DNA of 64,000 nucleotides from Stenopsyche tienmushanensis (taxonomy: Eukaryota; Arthropoda; Insecta; Trichoptera; Stenopsychidae), in contig WACJ01000337.1 of the NCBI GenBank assembly GCA_008973525.1, positions 1 to 64,000 of the forward strand, given 5' to 3'. How positions within the stretch are numbered: position 1 is the stretch's first letter; each line of letters starts with the position of its first letter. Under the pieces are notes generated by a model. The model was not told where the DNA came from, made no database searches, and worked only from the letters and a program-made list of their open reading frames with translations. Position numbers and translations under genes: made by a program. This document shows positions 11,334-23,200 of the stretch, one piece after another.

Positions 11334-12260
11334 TTAGGGTGTCCCATAAGTTTCTTTCGTTCTCATATTAAGAAAAAAATAAACAATAATTTGTATTACA
11401 TCAAAATTTATTGAATACTATATGATCCATTCTGTTCTATTACCTTTTTCCATCTCTTTGAAAGCCTCATAATGCCTTCTTGCCAAAATTTCCTAGGGTT
11501 GTTGGCAAAATATTGATCAAGGTACATTTTTATATCATTTTTTTGAATTATTTTTTTTTACCACGTAAAGAATTTTTCAATGAAAGAAATACATAATGAT
11601 CTGAAGGGGCAATGTCCGGAGAGCATAGAGGATGAGATAAAATACCCCAGTTAAATGATAATAATTTATTTCTGACGAGCAAAGACACATGAAGCCTGGC
11701 GTTATCGTGATGAAAAACAACACCTTGTCTGTTAGCTAATTCTGGCCGTTTTCTGGCAATTGCATCCTTTAGATTGTCTAGTTGGAAAGAATATTTTATT
11801 GAATTGGTCAGTTCACATTGCTGAAGTAGCTCATAATAAACTACCCCCTACCAGTCCGACCAAATGCATAGCAAAACTTTTTTTGGACGTAGGCCAGGTT
11901 TAGTTACAGTTAAAGCTTCTGTACCCTTGGTCCAAGACCGTTTAGGTTGGATATTCTCATAGAGTATCCAACTTTCATCTCCAGTGACAAGTCTCTTCAA
12001 AAAATTTTGGCTATTATGTCGTTGGAGAAGAAGATCGCATGTTGAAATACGCTGAAGTTTATTTGGGTCAGTTAGTTCACGAAGAAGCCACACATCTAAA
12101 CGATTGATGTAGCCAAATTTTGTCAAATGATTATGGACGGATTTTCGTGGAATTTCAAACTTGTTAGCTATTTAACGAACAGTATATCGCGAGTTTTCTT
12201 CAACCACGACTATGATTAGATCTGTGTTCATTTGCGAAAGAAACTTATAGGACAACCTAA
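11334..12260 (-). mobile_element. 927-bp mariner, N-terminally shortened family, copy 1
   Basis: Ends are TTAGGGTGTCCCATAAGTTT (11334) and, inverted, TTAGGTTGTCCTATAAGTTT (12260), with TA on both sides (11332-11333 and 12261-12262). The transposase gene is on the minus strand. Its coding part begins directly inside the 5' terminal repeat at the second helix-turn-helix, with no room for the first one. The copy at 16665-17475 has the same junction. The full element is about 927 bp rather than the usual 1.3 kb, so the shortened form was itself copied. Confidence 0.9.
11440..12235 (-). pseudogene. mariner transposase, stopped copy
   Basis: Reading on the minus strand from an ATG at the inner edge of the terminal repeat, the frame holds the second helix-turn-helix. 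A TAA at 12172-12174 interrupts it where the sister copy has Glu in VREIANK. The open part at 11848-12126 includes TGDESWILYEN (first catalytic Asp) and ends at a TAG after CIWSDW, where the sister copy has Lys (WKGVVYYELL). Beyond it, HHDNARLH (second Asp) and CSPDIAPSDHYVF (third Asp) follow with 34 residues between the two Asp, the DD34D spacing of mariner. The gene then runs into a poly-Lys tract and stop. Two in-frame stops make it non-functional. Confidence 0.85.
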
Positions 12261-12262
12261 TA

Positions 12263-14411
12263 GATTAGCACTTCTTCATATATCTTCAACTGCCCTTTTT
12301 GGTTTATATATTCAAATGGCAAACACTGGTGATTTGATGTCTGTAATTTATTTTAAAAAAAACGAGTCCCTATGTATTACTCTAACAATCTCAATGTTTA
12401 TCCATGAAATAACCTTATTTCGATTAAAGCACTTTTAGAGTTGTGAATAACAAGAATCAAAGGTAAGATATCCAGAAACAAATTCAAAATAATGTTCCAT
12501 CGCTTGCCCATTTTATGTTTTCAAGAAAGACGAGTGTAGCCGTATGAGCACGTGAATTTTTTGTTTGAAGGTTTTAAATATTTCTGATTTATTTGAAACA
12601 TTATTTAATGAAATTAAACCACCATAAATAGGCACTTTTTACAATGAGAGTGTTCAAATAAAATTGTCTTTAATATTGAAATTATATGGTATGCAAGATA
12701 AAATTATTACAGCATGAAATTAAAAATTACACAGAAAATCCATCGATCATGTTAATTATAGGCATATTGTCAAAATCCAACAGGATGATGAAAATTTATA
12801 AATAATTTAATCGTTGATGACTCGCCTCCCTGCTGGCGTCGCATCATATGGGCTATTAGCCCCTAATTACTACCACTTTGCACCGAGGATATTAAATTAT
12901 TATGCTGATTAGAATATTAAACTAAATTGAAGCATATCTGAGATGATAGAGTTAATATTAGATTTGTATTCATGGTATTGAGACAATCGAAATGTTACCG
13001 ACAATAAAAGCTCAGACGTTTGTCTGCGTATATGAGCGTTTGTGTTCCGAGCATAACGCTATGAGCTGCCAACTGATTTGTATGAATTTATTGTGCGAAA
13101 TAAAATAAAATGTGCTTATTAGTCGAATTTGAACGCGGGGAAAAATGTTTGCGCTTCGTTAATATTTGGGTCAAATTTCTTCGAAAAATAGCGAAGAAAA
13201 TCTTTAAATGGATTTTTTTCCCGGCGAAAAATTAAGCTGGTAACGGCATTTTTGCCTAATTTCTTTATAACCATTATTGATGATACTCTGCCATAATGAA
13301 AAGTGACATCGAAAATTGGACATCAAAGAAAGTGGAAAACCCCATTCAATTAGTTAATCATCGAGTTTTTTTTGCGAGAAAAACGTTTATCGGTCTTTCG
13401 ACGCCCAATCAAACGGTGGCTAACGAACTCAACCAGAAGGCAAAGGCAACTCAGACCATTAGGTAATTATTTGGTACGTTTTTTTACCCCCAGGGCGACA
13501 CACACACGGAAAAGTCCGGGACAAATGTAACCAGTCACGTACCGGCTTCACATAGACGTGTCCCTTTTTTTAACACCTCTTCTCGGCTCTTTTTACCCTC
13601 TCACTCCACCCCTGACCATAGTCACGTATTTTATTTTTATCACAAAGTTCAGAATATCGGGGGTAATTTGATTTGGCGCGGTCGACTCCTAGTAGGGGTG
13701 GATCCGGTTCTAAAATGTACGCGATTCGAACTACCCCTTTTTTCTGGCTAGAATTCATGAAATTCTTGCGAATCAAGAGACACATTGAAATTCCCACACG
13801 TGGACAAATTCACAACTCAAACGTGCTATTTAGCGGAATCAACGTCAAAAAAAAATAATAAAAAAATATTTTTAAATGAATTTCCGTCCCACGTTATACT
13901 TAAATAATATCCTGTAATATATCTGGAAGAAGATATATTTTTTGTTCCTCTTGCGTGGGCGATGTAGCTAAATGGCCGGAACGACGGACACATTTAAGAA
14001 CAGTTGTATTTCAGGAAAAGAAAATTAAAGTCGATGTTATTATGAGGGTCAAATGATGCCAACGTTGGGTCTTGAGCAAGCATCAGATATTTGAGGGTGT
14101 AATTAATATTTTGACCTTCAATTTGCAGAAGTGAATTAAAATCGGAATTAAGTTAAAATTAATGTGAGATAACTCAAGATTTTTATTAAAGTCTAAAAAA
14201 GCACTTTTTTAAAAACCATTTGGCTGCCACGGTGTTTTTATTTAAAATTATTTACTATTATTTTCTTTCTTGTTCAATCGCGTTAGCGTATGAACAAGAT
14301 TCATATTCGAGCGATCGTTATTTGCAGTCCTTCTTAGTTTAACAATCGACGATAGCGTCATTGCTTAGCGTCCAGAGGGTTAAATTTAACTTATCCAAAT
14401 TATTTTTATTT
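12263..14411. other. intergenic, one large GC-richer island
   Basis: An AT-rich tract to about 13100 is followed by a GC-richer island at 13130-13830 that is rich in CG. Overlapping frames at 13570-13797 (-) and 13673-13858 (+) share the same bases and neither has a recognisable domain. At 14370-14383 AGAGGG abuts TTAA, like the outer end of the TTAA MITE that follows, which may mark another decayed copy. Confidence 0.5.
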
Positions 14412-14415
14412 TTAA

Positions 14416-14834
14416 CCCTTTGAGTAGTGAGCTAATTTAAATTATCATAAACTTAAATGATATATTTGTACGTCCGCCACTTATCGTCCGTACAAATCCA
14501 TTTATCTGTCATAACCTCGCAGCGTGTATGAAGCTTGTATATAAATAAACACTGTCGATAGCACACGATACTCGTTTATTTATTCGCATAAACATAAACA
14601 ATACACTTGAAATTTATTAATTTGGGTTATTATTAATTGATAAATTTGGGTTGTTGATCTATACAATCGTATGATGTACGCTAGACACTCTCACCCTCTC
14701 TCTCTCTCTCATTCACAATCTTTGAACTGCAAAACACTTTTCCCATCTCTGTCTCTCTTCGAGCTCAACATGTAAGAATTTTTTCTAAGTCACTGGAATT
14801 CGATCGCAAATACGCGACTAAACTCCCCAAAAGG
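14416..14834 (+). mobile_element. TTAA-flanked MITE, copy P1 (419 bp)
   Basis: The left end is TTAA then CCCTTTGAGTAGTGAGC (14412-14432). The right end, read inverted, is TTAA then CCTTTTGGGGAG (14838 backwards). TTAA occurs on both sides (14412-14415, 14835-14838). There is no coding capacity. Shared internal words with the copies near 19.5-20.2 kb and 43.3-43.7 kb include CAATCGT.TGATGTACGC, GAGCTC-AACATGTA and GAATTCGATCGCAAATACGCGA. TTAA target sites and CCC-initial ends are those of the piggyBac superfamily, so it is probably a non-autonomous piggyBac-type element. Confidence 0.75.
14696..14710. repeat. (CT)n microsatellite inside MITE P1
   Basis: A pure CT run of about 15 bases lies within a CT-rich stretch (14684-14712). 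The corresponding position in the other MITE copies is only CT-rich, so the repeat expanded after insertion or is private to this copy. Confidence 0.85.
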
Positions 14835-14838
14835 TTAA

Positions 14839-15469
14839 ATTAAGCATTCGAATTTAAATCGTTGTAGTGCGTATAATGTTGTCTCTCACATATTTAATCA
14901 TTTTTTATTAATTAAAGTAAAATACATTAATTATTAAAAATACTTTTGATTTTAAATACGCCATACAAATTCTTTTATGTGCGGTATTTGTTAATTATTG
15001 GAGTAAATTGGCTTTATATTGTGCGAACACCGTAGGGGATGTTTTGGACACCCGTTTCCTTAACAAGGTTAAACATTTTATTGGATTATTAAATGCTAGC
15101 TTACATCCCTTAGGATATTAGCGGAATGTAAGTGATTAAGAAATTAATACATGTGTTTGCTAAAATATTCAATACGCATGATATTAAAAAGCGTTAATAT
15201 ACAAGAATTGAAAAAATGAAGCATTGAAATCTATTTCGTAGATATTTGAATTTTAGATATGATTGAGCAATCCCTCAACGTACGCTGCGCTGTAAAAACG
15301 GATTCTGTAAAGTGCACGTTTCTCTTCTAAGATGCCATATTCTCATGTATAGGTTTTTTGTCTTCCACGGGTGATTTAGTTAGATTTAGTTAAATTATAA
15401 TTTTTATTGATGTTAATTTAATCACTCATAAGCATCCTTATACATATGAATTAATCATCTCAAAATTTA
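14839..15469. other. AT-rich intergenic DNA
   Basis: AT-rich, with no reading frame, transposon end or RNA gene that I could recognise. Confidence 0.6.
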
Positions 15470-15590
15470 TATGTGCAGATCCAGGAAATCAGGATCAAGC
15501 TAATCGATCGGAAATGTTGGTATATCTAATCTCTCAAATTCGTCTAGATTAGAATCCAATCTTTGTAATAGGAGGTTATGATCTTATATT
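15470..15590 (-). repeat. SINE-like family copy
   Basis: On the plus strand the order is GATCCAGGAAATCAGGATCA, CGATCGGAAAT, CTAATCTCTCAAATTCGT, then GATTAGAATCCAATCTTTGTAATAGGAG. This matches the minus-strand copy at 34528-34665 block by block. Read on the minus strand it starts with the tRNA-like head (ACAAAGATTGGATTC) and ends with the ATC-CAGG tail. Confidence 0.5.
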
Positions 15591-16664
15591 TTTATATATT
15601 AATGTATACAAATGCCACGTCTTATATTGTATTTGTATCGAGCATTGTTAAATTTAATACAAGATATAGTTTATGTATTTATAAACGAGTATGTCCTATA
15701 TTCCATCGTAAGTTAGTAAACTAAGCTCGTTGGGTCTTCAGCGGAATCCTCTCATAATTTTGTATCTCAATGTTAGTACTTTCTTGACCTATCTTCTTCT
15801 GCAAAGTTTCCTATTTCCGAAACTGAGTCTCTCTTTGTAAAGGAAGTCATTCGATGACGTATCTACGATAACGAAAAACGTGGGTCGACTCTTAAGAGGC
15901 ATCCCAAGGATACGCTTCCAGATCTTATTTGTAAAGTGAAAAGGATACAGAAATTGGGCCATCGATCTAATGCGGCATTAATTCGGCCGTTTTTATTGCC
16001 GAAAATCATTTTATGCCCTGCCGGAATTCGCAATTAGTATTTTGTACCGACGACCGATTTTTTGGCGGAAAAATTACTCGCTCCGTAATCAAATATAACG
16101 GGCATTTAACGAACTGACATCGGATTAAGTTATATCAATAGGCAAAATTTAGGTTTGGGGTCCGTGGTGAATTATAAGCGGATATCACGGTCGGAGTGAG
16201 CCCTAATCGCAGACCTTACGCCGCATGCAAATTGGTTTCCAGGTCTTGGAGCCTGGAAATTTGGGGCAATCACCTCCATCAGAGAAATAACGAGCATCTT
16301 ATTCAATATGAAGGACTGTATTATCAGCAGGAGAAGACATTAGGCAGACATGTGCTTCTCACCGTACAGCGAGATAGAGCTCTTCAAAATTATGACTGTG
16401 TCCCATATTGGCAATCAATTTCGCAAAATTGACAATGGATAGGATATCTATCGAGAACGTTATAGCGAAAGATAGGCTCCACTAATGCGCGTATGAATAA
16501 TGATCTAATTCAATTCCGCAGAGGGGTAGTAAAGCGGTTTGGATACATAAAAAAACAATTCAATCAATTTTGATTATAAAAATATACATGAATCGACTAT
16601 TAGGCTGAATTGAATCAGAATTATTTAGAATGGAATTGAAAATAGTGAATAATGAATTAAATCT
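15591..16664. other. intergenic, GC-richer island with a hairpin
   Basis: The island spans about 15720-16500. A 78-codon frame at 16196-16432 (+) opens with GTG and shows no known domain. A perfect hairpin with arms TTTCCAGG (16236-16243) and CCTGGAAA (16252-16259) around an 8-base loop lies inside it. Nothing else was recognised. Confidence 0.5.
16236..16259. repeat. 8-bp-stem hairpin
   Basis: Arms TTTCCAGG and CCTGGAAA are perfectly complementary with an 8-base loop. It is too short for a microRNA precursor and no function is implied. Confidence 0.6.
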
Positions 16665-17475
16665 ATCTCTCTCTCCAGAAGCCTCATAGTGCCTTCTTGC
16701 TAAAATTTCCCAGGTTTGTTGGCAAAATATTGATCAAGGTACATTTTTATATCATTTTTTCAATTAAAATTTTTATCACGTAAATAATTTTTCAATGAAA
16801 GAAATAAATAATAATCTGAAGTGACAATGTCTGGAAAGTATGGAGGATGAGGTAAAACATCCCAGTCAAATGATAATAATTTATTTCTGACGAGCAAAGA
16901 CACATGAGGCTTGGCGCTATCGTGATGAAAAACAACGCCTCGTCTGTTCGCTAATTCTGGCCGTTTTCTAGCAATTGCATCCTTTAGATTGTCTAGTTGG
17001 AACCGATATTTTATTGAATTAATTGTTTTACTTTGCTGAAGTAGCTCATAATAAACTACCCCCTTCCAGTCCCACCAAATGCATAGCAAAACTTTTTTTG
17101 GATGTTGGCCGGGTTTAGCCACAATTAAAGCTTCTGTACCTTTGGTCCAAGACCGTTTACGTTGGATATTCTCATAGAGTATCCAACTTTCATCTCCATT
17201 GACAAATCTATTCAAAAAAGGTTGACTATTATGTCGTTGGAGAAGAAGATCGCATGTTGAAATACGCTGAAGTTTATTTGAGTCAGTCAGTTCATGAGGA
17301 AGCCACACATCTGAACGATTGATGTAACCCAATTTTGTCAGATAATTATAGACGGATGTTCGTGGAATTTCTAACTTGTTAGCTATTTCGCGAACAGTAT
17401 ATCGCGGGTTTTCTTCAACCATGGCTATGATTAGAACTGTGTTCATTTGCGAAAGAATCTTATGGGACAACCTAA
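16665..17475 (-). mobile_element. mariner, N-terminally shortened family, copy 2
   Basis: The right end, read inverted, is TTAGGTTGTCCCATAAGATTC from 17475, flanked by TA (17476-17477). The body aligns with copy 1 (11334-12260) through the gene. On the left the similarity stops near 16665, within the 3' part of the gene, so about 130 bases including the 3' terminal repeat are missing. CT-rich sequence lies at the break. Without the 3' end this copy cannot move. Confidence 0.88.
16760..17446 (-). pseudogene. mariner transposase with intact DD34D triad, truncated
   Basis: The open frame encodes 228 residues from the ATG at 17446-17444, the Met just inside the terminal repeat. The frame extends 23 codons further upstream, out of the element. 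Residues about 14-40 form the second helix-turn-helix (YTVREIANKL...RTSVYNYL). WLPHEL at 48-53 is the linker motif. Catalytic Asp are at 85 (NGDESWILYEN), 176 (HHDSAKPH) and 211 (FPDIVTSDYYLF), with 34 residues between the last two, which is the mariner signature. The first helix-turn-helix is absent from the family's 5' junction. A TGA after DKNFN ends the frame before the usual C-terminus, whose sequence continues recognisably downstream with another stop. Family Pro and Ala in SPDLAPSD are replaced here. It probably lacks specific binding to the terminal repeats and is treated as a relic. Confidence 0.85.
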
Positions 17476-17477
17476 TA

Positions 17478-19464
17478 CATTTAAAGCCTAAGATAATTAT
17501 GATAGTAGGATACATTTTTTAATTAGAAATACGAGCTAGCTAAAGTTAAATTATCCACAAATATTGTAAATACAAGTTTATAATATAATGAAGATCCATT
17601 TAAGCAATTTCCCCTTTACACGAATTCAATTACCGCGCAAATATGTTGATATTTGTCGATAGGGATGATGAATGTATAAGATGGATACATACTGGATGTT
17701 TGGAGTATTGGACATACTATAGTTGGTCCTTAGATATCATTATCTGTTATGCTGTCAATTATGATGATTATTGTTGGTTTGTATCAATTGAAACGATTAA
17801 GTGATTGTTCAATGAAATTAATGATATGCATTTCTCCCAAAAGCGCCAGGAAGCTTAATAATGTTGTCGAAACTATTAATTACTTGATTGATTCTGGATA
17901 AAAGAGGACAATGCAGGAAGAGTACTTGCTTTAGCAAATGTCATCATTCTCATCAAATAGCAGTTTTTATGTCTATAAGTCCGCTTTATATTTTAAGGTA
18001 TGATTTGTGATCTTTTTTTGCTTGATAATATGAGAAAAAATACATATATTTAATAGATATTCGTAAAGATATAAGCGCTCAAGGAAAATATTTATTATTC
18101 AGGAACATTCAACAGGATTAAATAATTTATACAATGCGAAAAAGGTAATTTCACAAAATTTTTGAGACAATGCGCTCAATGTGGATTGAAGGATGACAAT
18201 GAAAAAATAATTAGCAAAATTCGCCTTCATTAATACATAATATCAAGTTTGGTCGAATATACAGTGTTCCCGAAATGAACTGTACATTGTACTATAACAA
18301 AGTAAAATTATTTCAAAGCGCCAACTTTCATGTAATCTTCAAAATTTGTGTTGATATTCAGGCCCGTTCTTCTCAGGAATTTCAGAAGTATTTCCACTTG
18401 AGGGATATTCAAATTCAAACACGAAAATTTGATACCTCCTCGGTTCACGCAGGCGAAACTTTTGAAATGCTTATGTTGTATCAACTCGGTTGTTATTTAA
18501 TTATTGAAAAGCCATAATATCTAATTCGATGAATGATAAAAATGTGCACAACATAATGTATGGTTGGGGGATGCTGGGGGGGGGGGGGGTGAAAAATATT
18601 AGCGTGTAAAAGGGGAGCGTCGAGGGGGCAAAGTTCAATTTTTCTCCGCGTTCTAACAAATGGCGTTAAAATCGAACGTGACAAGAAAAGTTTATTTCTT
18701 AGTCAAACAAATGATGTTGTTCGACTTGAAAAATACAGTCTATACAATATTTGTCGAGCTGTTCAATCAGATTTCATTAAGATTTCTCTTTGGTTGATTG
18801 GATGATAAATATATTGTGAAGATATATGCAAATGCTGTTGATTTTTTATTTAATAAAAAATAGTATTGATTGAAAATAAATTATCTCATAGTAAAAACTG
18901 AAACCCAATCAATCCTAGATCAATATTTAATTTTCCAACATGATTTCAATATCACTTCTTAGATTTTATAAATAATTTCTCTATCATTGATTTGCCTCTT
19001 ATTTTGACTATTTAATATATTTAAAGAAAATTTTTAGTTGAAATAGTCATAAATGCATTATTATTAATCCCTCATATTCTAAAATCCTGAACATTCTTAA
19101 TTTAAAAAAATATAATCTAGATTATGCCATATTTGAAGTATTGACGAAGTGGGTTAATTTTTGGACTTTGAACTACAAAGATTCGAATTCAAAGTACTAA
19201 AATTTCCGGATGATTGTTTGGATTCAACTTTATACAGATTTCTTAGATCTGATAAATCAAAGAGTAAATGAATTTATAAAAATAATTAAAACATTCTCTT
19301 CTACCCAAAAATATTTATAACCTTACTTTTATCAAGTATAGAAGGTACTGAGAAATTTTGTATATCTATAGCTTTTATAAGGTTGCATTTAATGTGACTG
19401 TAAATATTTTTGAAAATAGACCCGGGTTGATAAGAGCGATACACATGGCTTGATTACTAAAACT
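17478..19464. other. intergenic, mostly AT-rich, with a poly-G tract
   Basis: Largely AT-rich. The 80-codon frame at 18275-18517 (+) has no recognisable domain. A G14 run is present at 18576-18589. No transposon ends were recognised. Confidence 0.55.
18565..18589 (+). repeat. poly-G tract, G5-N5-G14
   Basis: GGGGG at 18566-18570 is followed five bases later by an unbroken run of 14 G (18576-18589). It is unusual in DNA this AT-rich and could form a G-quadruplex. Length in the assembly may be unreliable. Confidence 0.85.
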
Positions 19465-19600
19465 TTAACCTGTGCGATAGGATGATCGCGTATTTGCGAG
19501 CGAATTCCAGTGATTCAGAAAGAGCAGTCTTGTACGTCGAGCTTGGAGAAAAATAGAGACGTTGTGGGCGACATGTAGGCAACGAGAGTGTTAAACTGAT
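19465..19600 (-). mobile_element. TTAA MITE fragment P2a (right half, inverted)
   Basis: TTAA (19465-19468) is followed by CCTGTGCGATAGGATGATCGCG, GCGAATTCCAGTGATTCAGA and CGTCGAGCTTGGAGA. These are the reverse complement of the right half of the family (compare 14760-14834 and 20150-20235). The similarity fades after ACGAGAGTG near 19597. The left half is missing. Confidence 0.65.
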
Positions 19601-19640
19601 TGTCCATAGACCCTCCGCACCGCTTGTCTACCCAGCTTAA

Positions 19641-20235
19641 CCCTTTGAGTAGTGAGCTAATTTAAAATCTTCATAGTCTAAGATGCTATATTCATCCGTA
19701 CAAATCCACTTATCTGTCAGAACTGCAGCAGCGCGTATTAAGCTTATATTTAACACTCTCGTCGCCCAACATGAATCGGCGTTGTTTCTCACGGGGTCCA
19801 AATTCGATAGTCAGAGCATAAACAGAAGGAATAATGATGCGATATTATAACGCATGGGATAAACACAGACGACATGTGGCACATCTTCCCTCGGGTACGC
19901 AACAATGAGACGCTGGATTCGCTTTCCAGAGACGCGCATATTTGGTGGACGCAGCGACGAACGAGTTAAATAAATAAAAGATTCGGTCATTTCTTCAAGT
20001 AAACATAAAAAATACACTTGAAATCGATGCATTATATCATTCACATATCATTATTAGTCGATGAATATGGGTTAACGATGTATACAATCGTGCAATGTAC
20101 GCAGGAAGCTCTTCGTCTCTGTCTCCCATGCACAGTTACCGAACTCCGTCTTTGTTTCTCTCCGAGGTCAACGTACAAGAGTGCTCTTTCTGGATCACTG
20201 TAATTTGCTCGCAAATATGCGATCATCCTACCTTA
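19641..20235 (+). mobile_element. TTAA MITE copy P2b with internal insertion
   Basis: TTAA (19637-19640) then CCCTTTGAGTAGTGAGCTAA is identical to P1 over the first 21 bases. Homology continues with TACAAATCCA-TTATCTGTCA and GCGTATTAAGCTT to about 19745, resumes near 20003 with AAACATAAAAAATACACTTG, and runs to about 20230 (GCTCGCAAATATGCGATCATCC). About 200 extra bases between 19750 and 19975 include ACACTCTCGTCGCCCAACATG, similar to the family's own right-half word in P2a, so they may come from a nested copy. The right-hand TTAA is not preserved. Confidence 0.65.
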
Positions 20236-20239
20236 CAGT

Positions 20240-23200
20240 ACAGTTTGTCCTACCCGGCAGTCCCCCGGATAATCGAGAGTCTACTGTACAAAAAAGCTAT
20301 AAGGACATATCGTATTATATTATATATTTGGAAGCATCGCGTGTTTTTTGTACAGAACATTGGGCGTCACTAGTCACGTGATGGTAAAATGCTGTTGTTT
20401 TACACGTCAAAGCTATTGACTGAGATATCCAATCTCAAAGATAACAAAACCGGGGTAAACACAGACCCCATGTAAATAATTAAGTGCTTAAAACATTTTT
20501 GCTGATTGAAGAGGGGTGGTGGGGGGGATCAGTCATAAAAGCTGTTTACCCTTGGAAATATACATTCGGCAGAAATCAGAGCGTTGGCTTATGGGCGATC
20601 TGTGGCTCCACAGGTTCAGCCGGTACGAATAATTTAACCTTTGATGAGGTAGAAATAAGTTTATGTGTGACCAAATTTTTAACCCGACCTATGCAAACAG
20701 GCGTATTGACTCGGCCAACGTAAATGTCCGTCCCGTACGTGACCAATCAAGGGGCATTGTTTGCGGGTCGTGCCCAGTACGTTAAGCGGACTTACCCTAC
20801 TCCAGCTACTTCCTTGCGAATAATTTCCCGGCAAATTGTCAAATGTTTTTTGCTAGCCGTTCGTTAGCTGGGGAAAAAGCCGATGGCCGTTTTTTTCTCG
20901 ATGGCTGCTTGATAAGTCGCTGAACTGAAAACGTGTACATATATGTGCACCATTCACGTGGGCGTGTGAGCTTTTGTGTGGTGGGAAAACCTTTTTTTTT
21001 TTTTTTGAGGGAAAGACAGCAGCACTTACAACAATATTTGCCACGAATTAAATGGACACGGATACATTCAATAGCACAGCGTTCAAAAACCAAAACATTT
21101 ATAACATTATTAAAAAATATACGTTTTTTGCTAGGGTGCTTATAGTAAAACCATTTTTTTCATACATTAAATAATGCAAATGGTTTAGGATTGAATGACG
21201 AACAGACAGATGCATTAAATATACATGTAAATATTTCATAAATAAATTAAATCGTTCGAATCCTTTCATATTTTAATTGAAATATTGATATGTTTGGATT
21301 ATGATCTATATCTTGTTATCTAATTTAATGTACATGATACTATAGAATATTTCAGCTAGAAAGTGGGTAAATCACGTAGAAAGATGTCTTTACCATTGTC
21401 CTATATATCCGTATCAATTAAATCGATTTGGAGAAGCTATTTGATTATCTCATTGCATTAAGCATTCCAGAAGCATCATTTAGCTTAAATGTCCTCAAAG
21501 ATGTCAACATAGACAAACATTTGTCCCTTAATTTGCACGCTAGATTGGTTGCACAAATGCAAATCTTAGACAAAGACGTATACGAAGATATTTTTTTAAC
21601 AAAATTACTAAATAATTTTCTTAGAAAATTTGATTTTGAACTATTAAAGAAAACTTAATTTATTGAATAGATTTTAAATATTTAAAGTCGGTGTGTATAA
21701 GAATATGATAAATAATATCCATCTGAATCTGGGGATGTATTTGAATTTTTCTAAATGGCGATGTATGGTTGTGAAATATGGATAATTAATGTTAAAATAA
21801 CGATATTCGTAACAAACATATTTAATCAAAGAATTGCGAAAATATGCATAAGGAAAATGGACGCAAGTCAATTTATGATCAAACGTTATTCATGCAGACG
21901 AATTGGACGGTGGGATTAGATTTGGACCGTGGATAGCTAAACCACATCCACAATTAGACATTTGTACATTGAACAGTGACAGATATATGCAAATAAGTGG
22001 CAGTTTGATTGAAATTTATACAACGAGTGTAAAGCCCAATTACAATATTTGGATAAGAGTCTGATGAACATGCGATTGGGCCAAATTAACAGATTCATAG
22101 GGGCAGTGCAAAGATTAAGCATAGAGCAACCCATCGATGATGGGGTATTCGTTATTCATATTTTTGAACGATTCAATGGATTTGATTGAGCTGTGGTTTG
22201 GGGTTTTTTTGAGGTTTGACGGCATGGCGTTGGTTCGGTTTTGGCGGCATAATTATGCCAACCGGTGCGTCCAAAAATGTTATACTAATAGTGGAGTTGC
22301 AATATAATGGCTTGGGGTCAAAATTTGCATATATAATAGTAATGAAATAATTTAAACGTCCAACATTTGACATGACAGCGTCGGGTCAGTGTGCTAGCGA
22401 TTTGTGGCTTGTCACAAATTGTGCCGAGTTACCCTGCATTGTGATTAGAGGCAGTTTGTGATAATGGAGTACCGTGGGACACACGCCATGTTTGGTTTAT
22501 GCATTTGGCATAATGATGCCTCTCAGAGCGTTGCAATGCCAAATTTATAACATCGGCGATAAAATTTTATATTCTTCCATCTATCAAATACAAAAAAAAA
22601 ATGCATCCAATGGAAAATTTGATATAAAAATGTATTATATATATATAAATATTCACCACAATGTTGATCAAATTCAAAAGCTCAGATGATAAAAAAATTC
22701 AAGTTCAATGTCGAATTCGATTCTTTCATATTGATCAATTGTATGAAGTTGAGGCTTCAGCCCATTAAGGAACGTTTTGTGCGTGGAAATAAAGAGGCTT
22801 TCTCAATATATCCATGTGGATTCCAGTCACGATTATTTTATCGGGACTAAATATATCAAATGTGTGCTCTCATCCACACTCCTCTTTACCACTTTAGAAT
22901 ATTGATTCCGAAGCTCAATATCTGCGAAACTGTTGCCTTTTAACATAGGAAATATTCAAACGTTCAACTGTATTAAAACGTAGCCTTTGTAGAGACTCTT
23001 TCATTTAAAGCATCATTTTTTTCAAGCAAAGTTGATATAGCAGCGGTGACACTGGATAGAAAATACTATTGGTTATTTTGATATAAAAATATTTCATAAT
23101 CAGAATTCCATCGATTAAAATACTTTGTAAATCAAATAATACAAATTCAATAGAGCTTATTATTGATAATATATAAGTTTTTTGTTAAAAGAAGATTCAA

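Noticed and set aside
16196..16432. 78-codon frame in an island
   Set aside because: GTG start and no recognisable motif; part of it is a hairpin.
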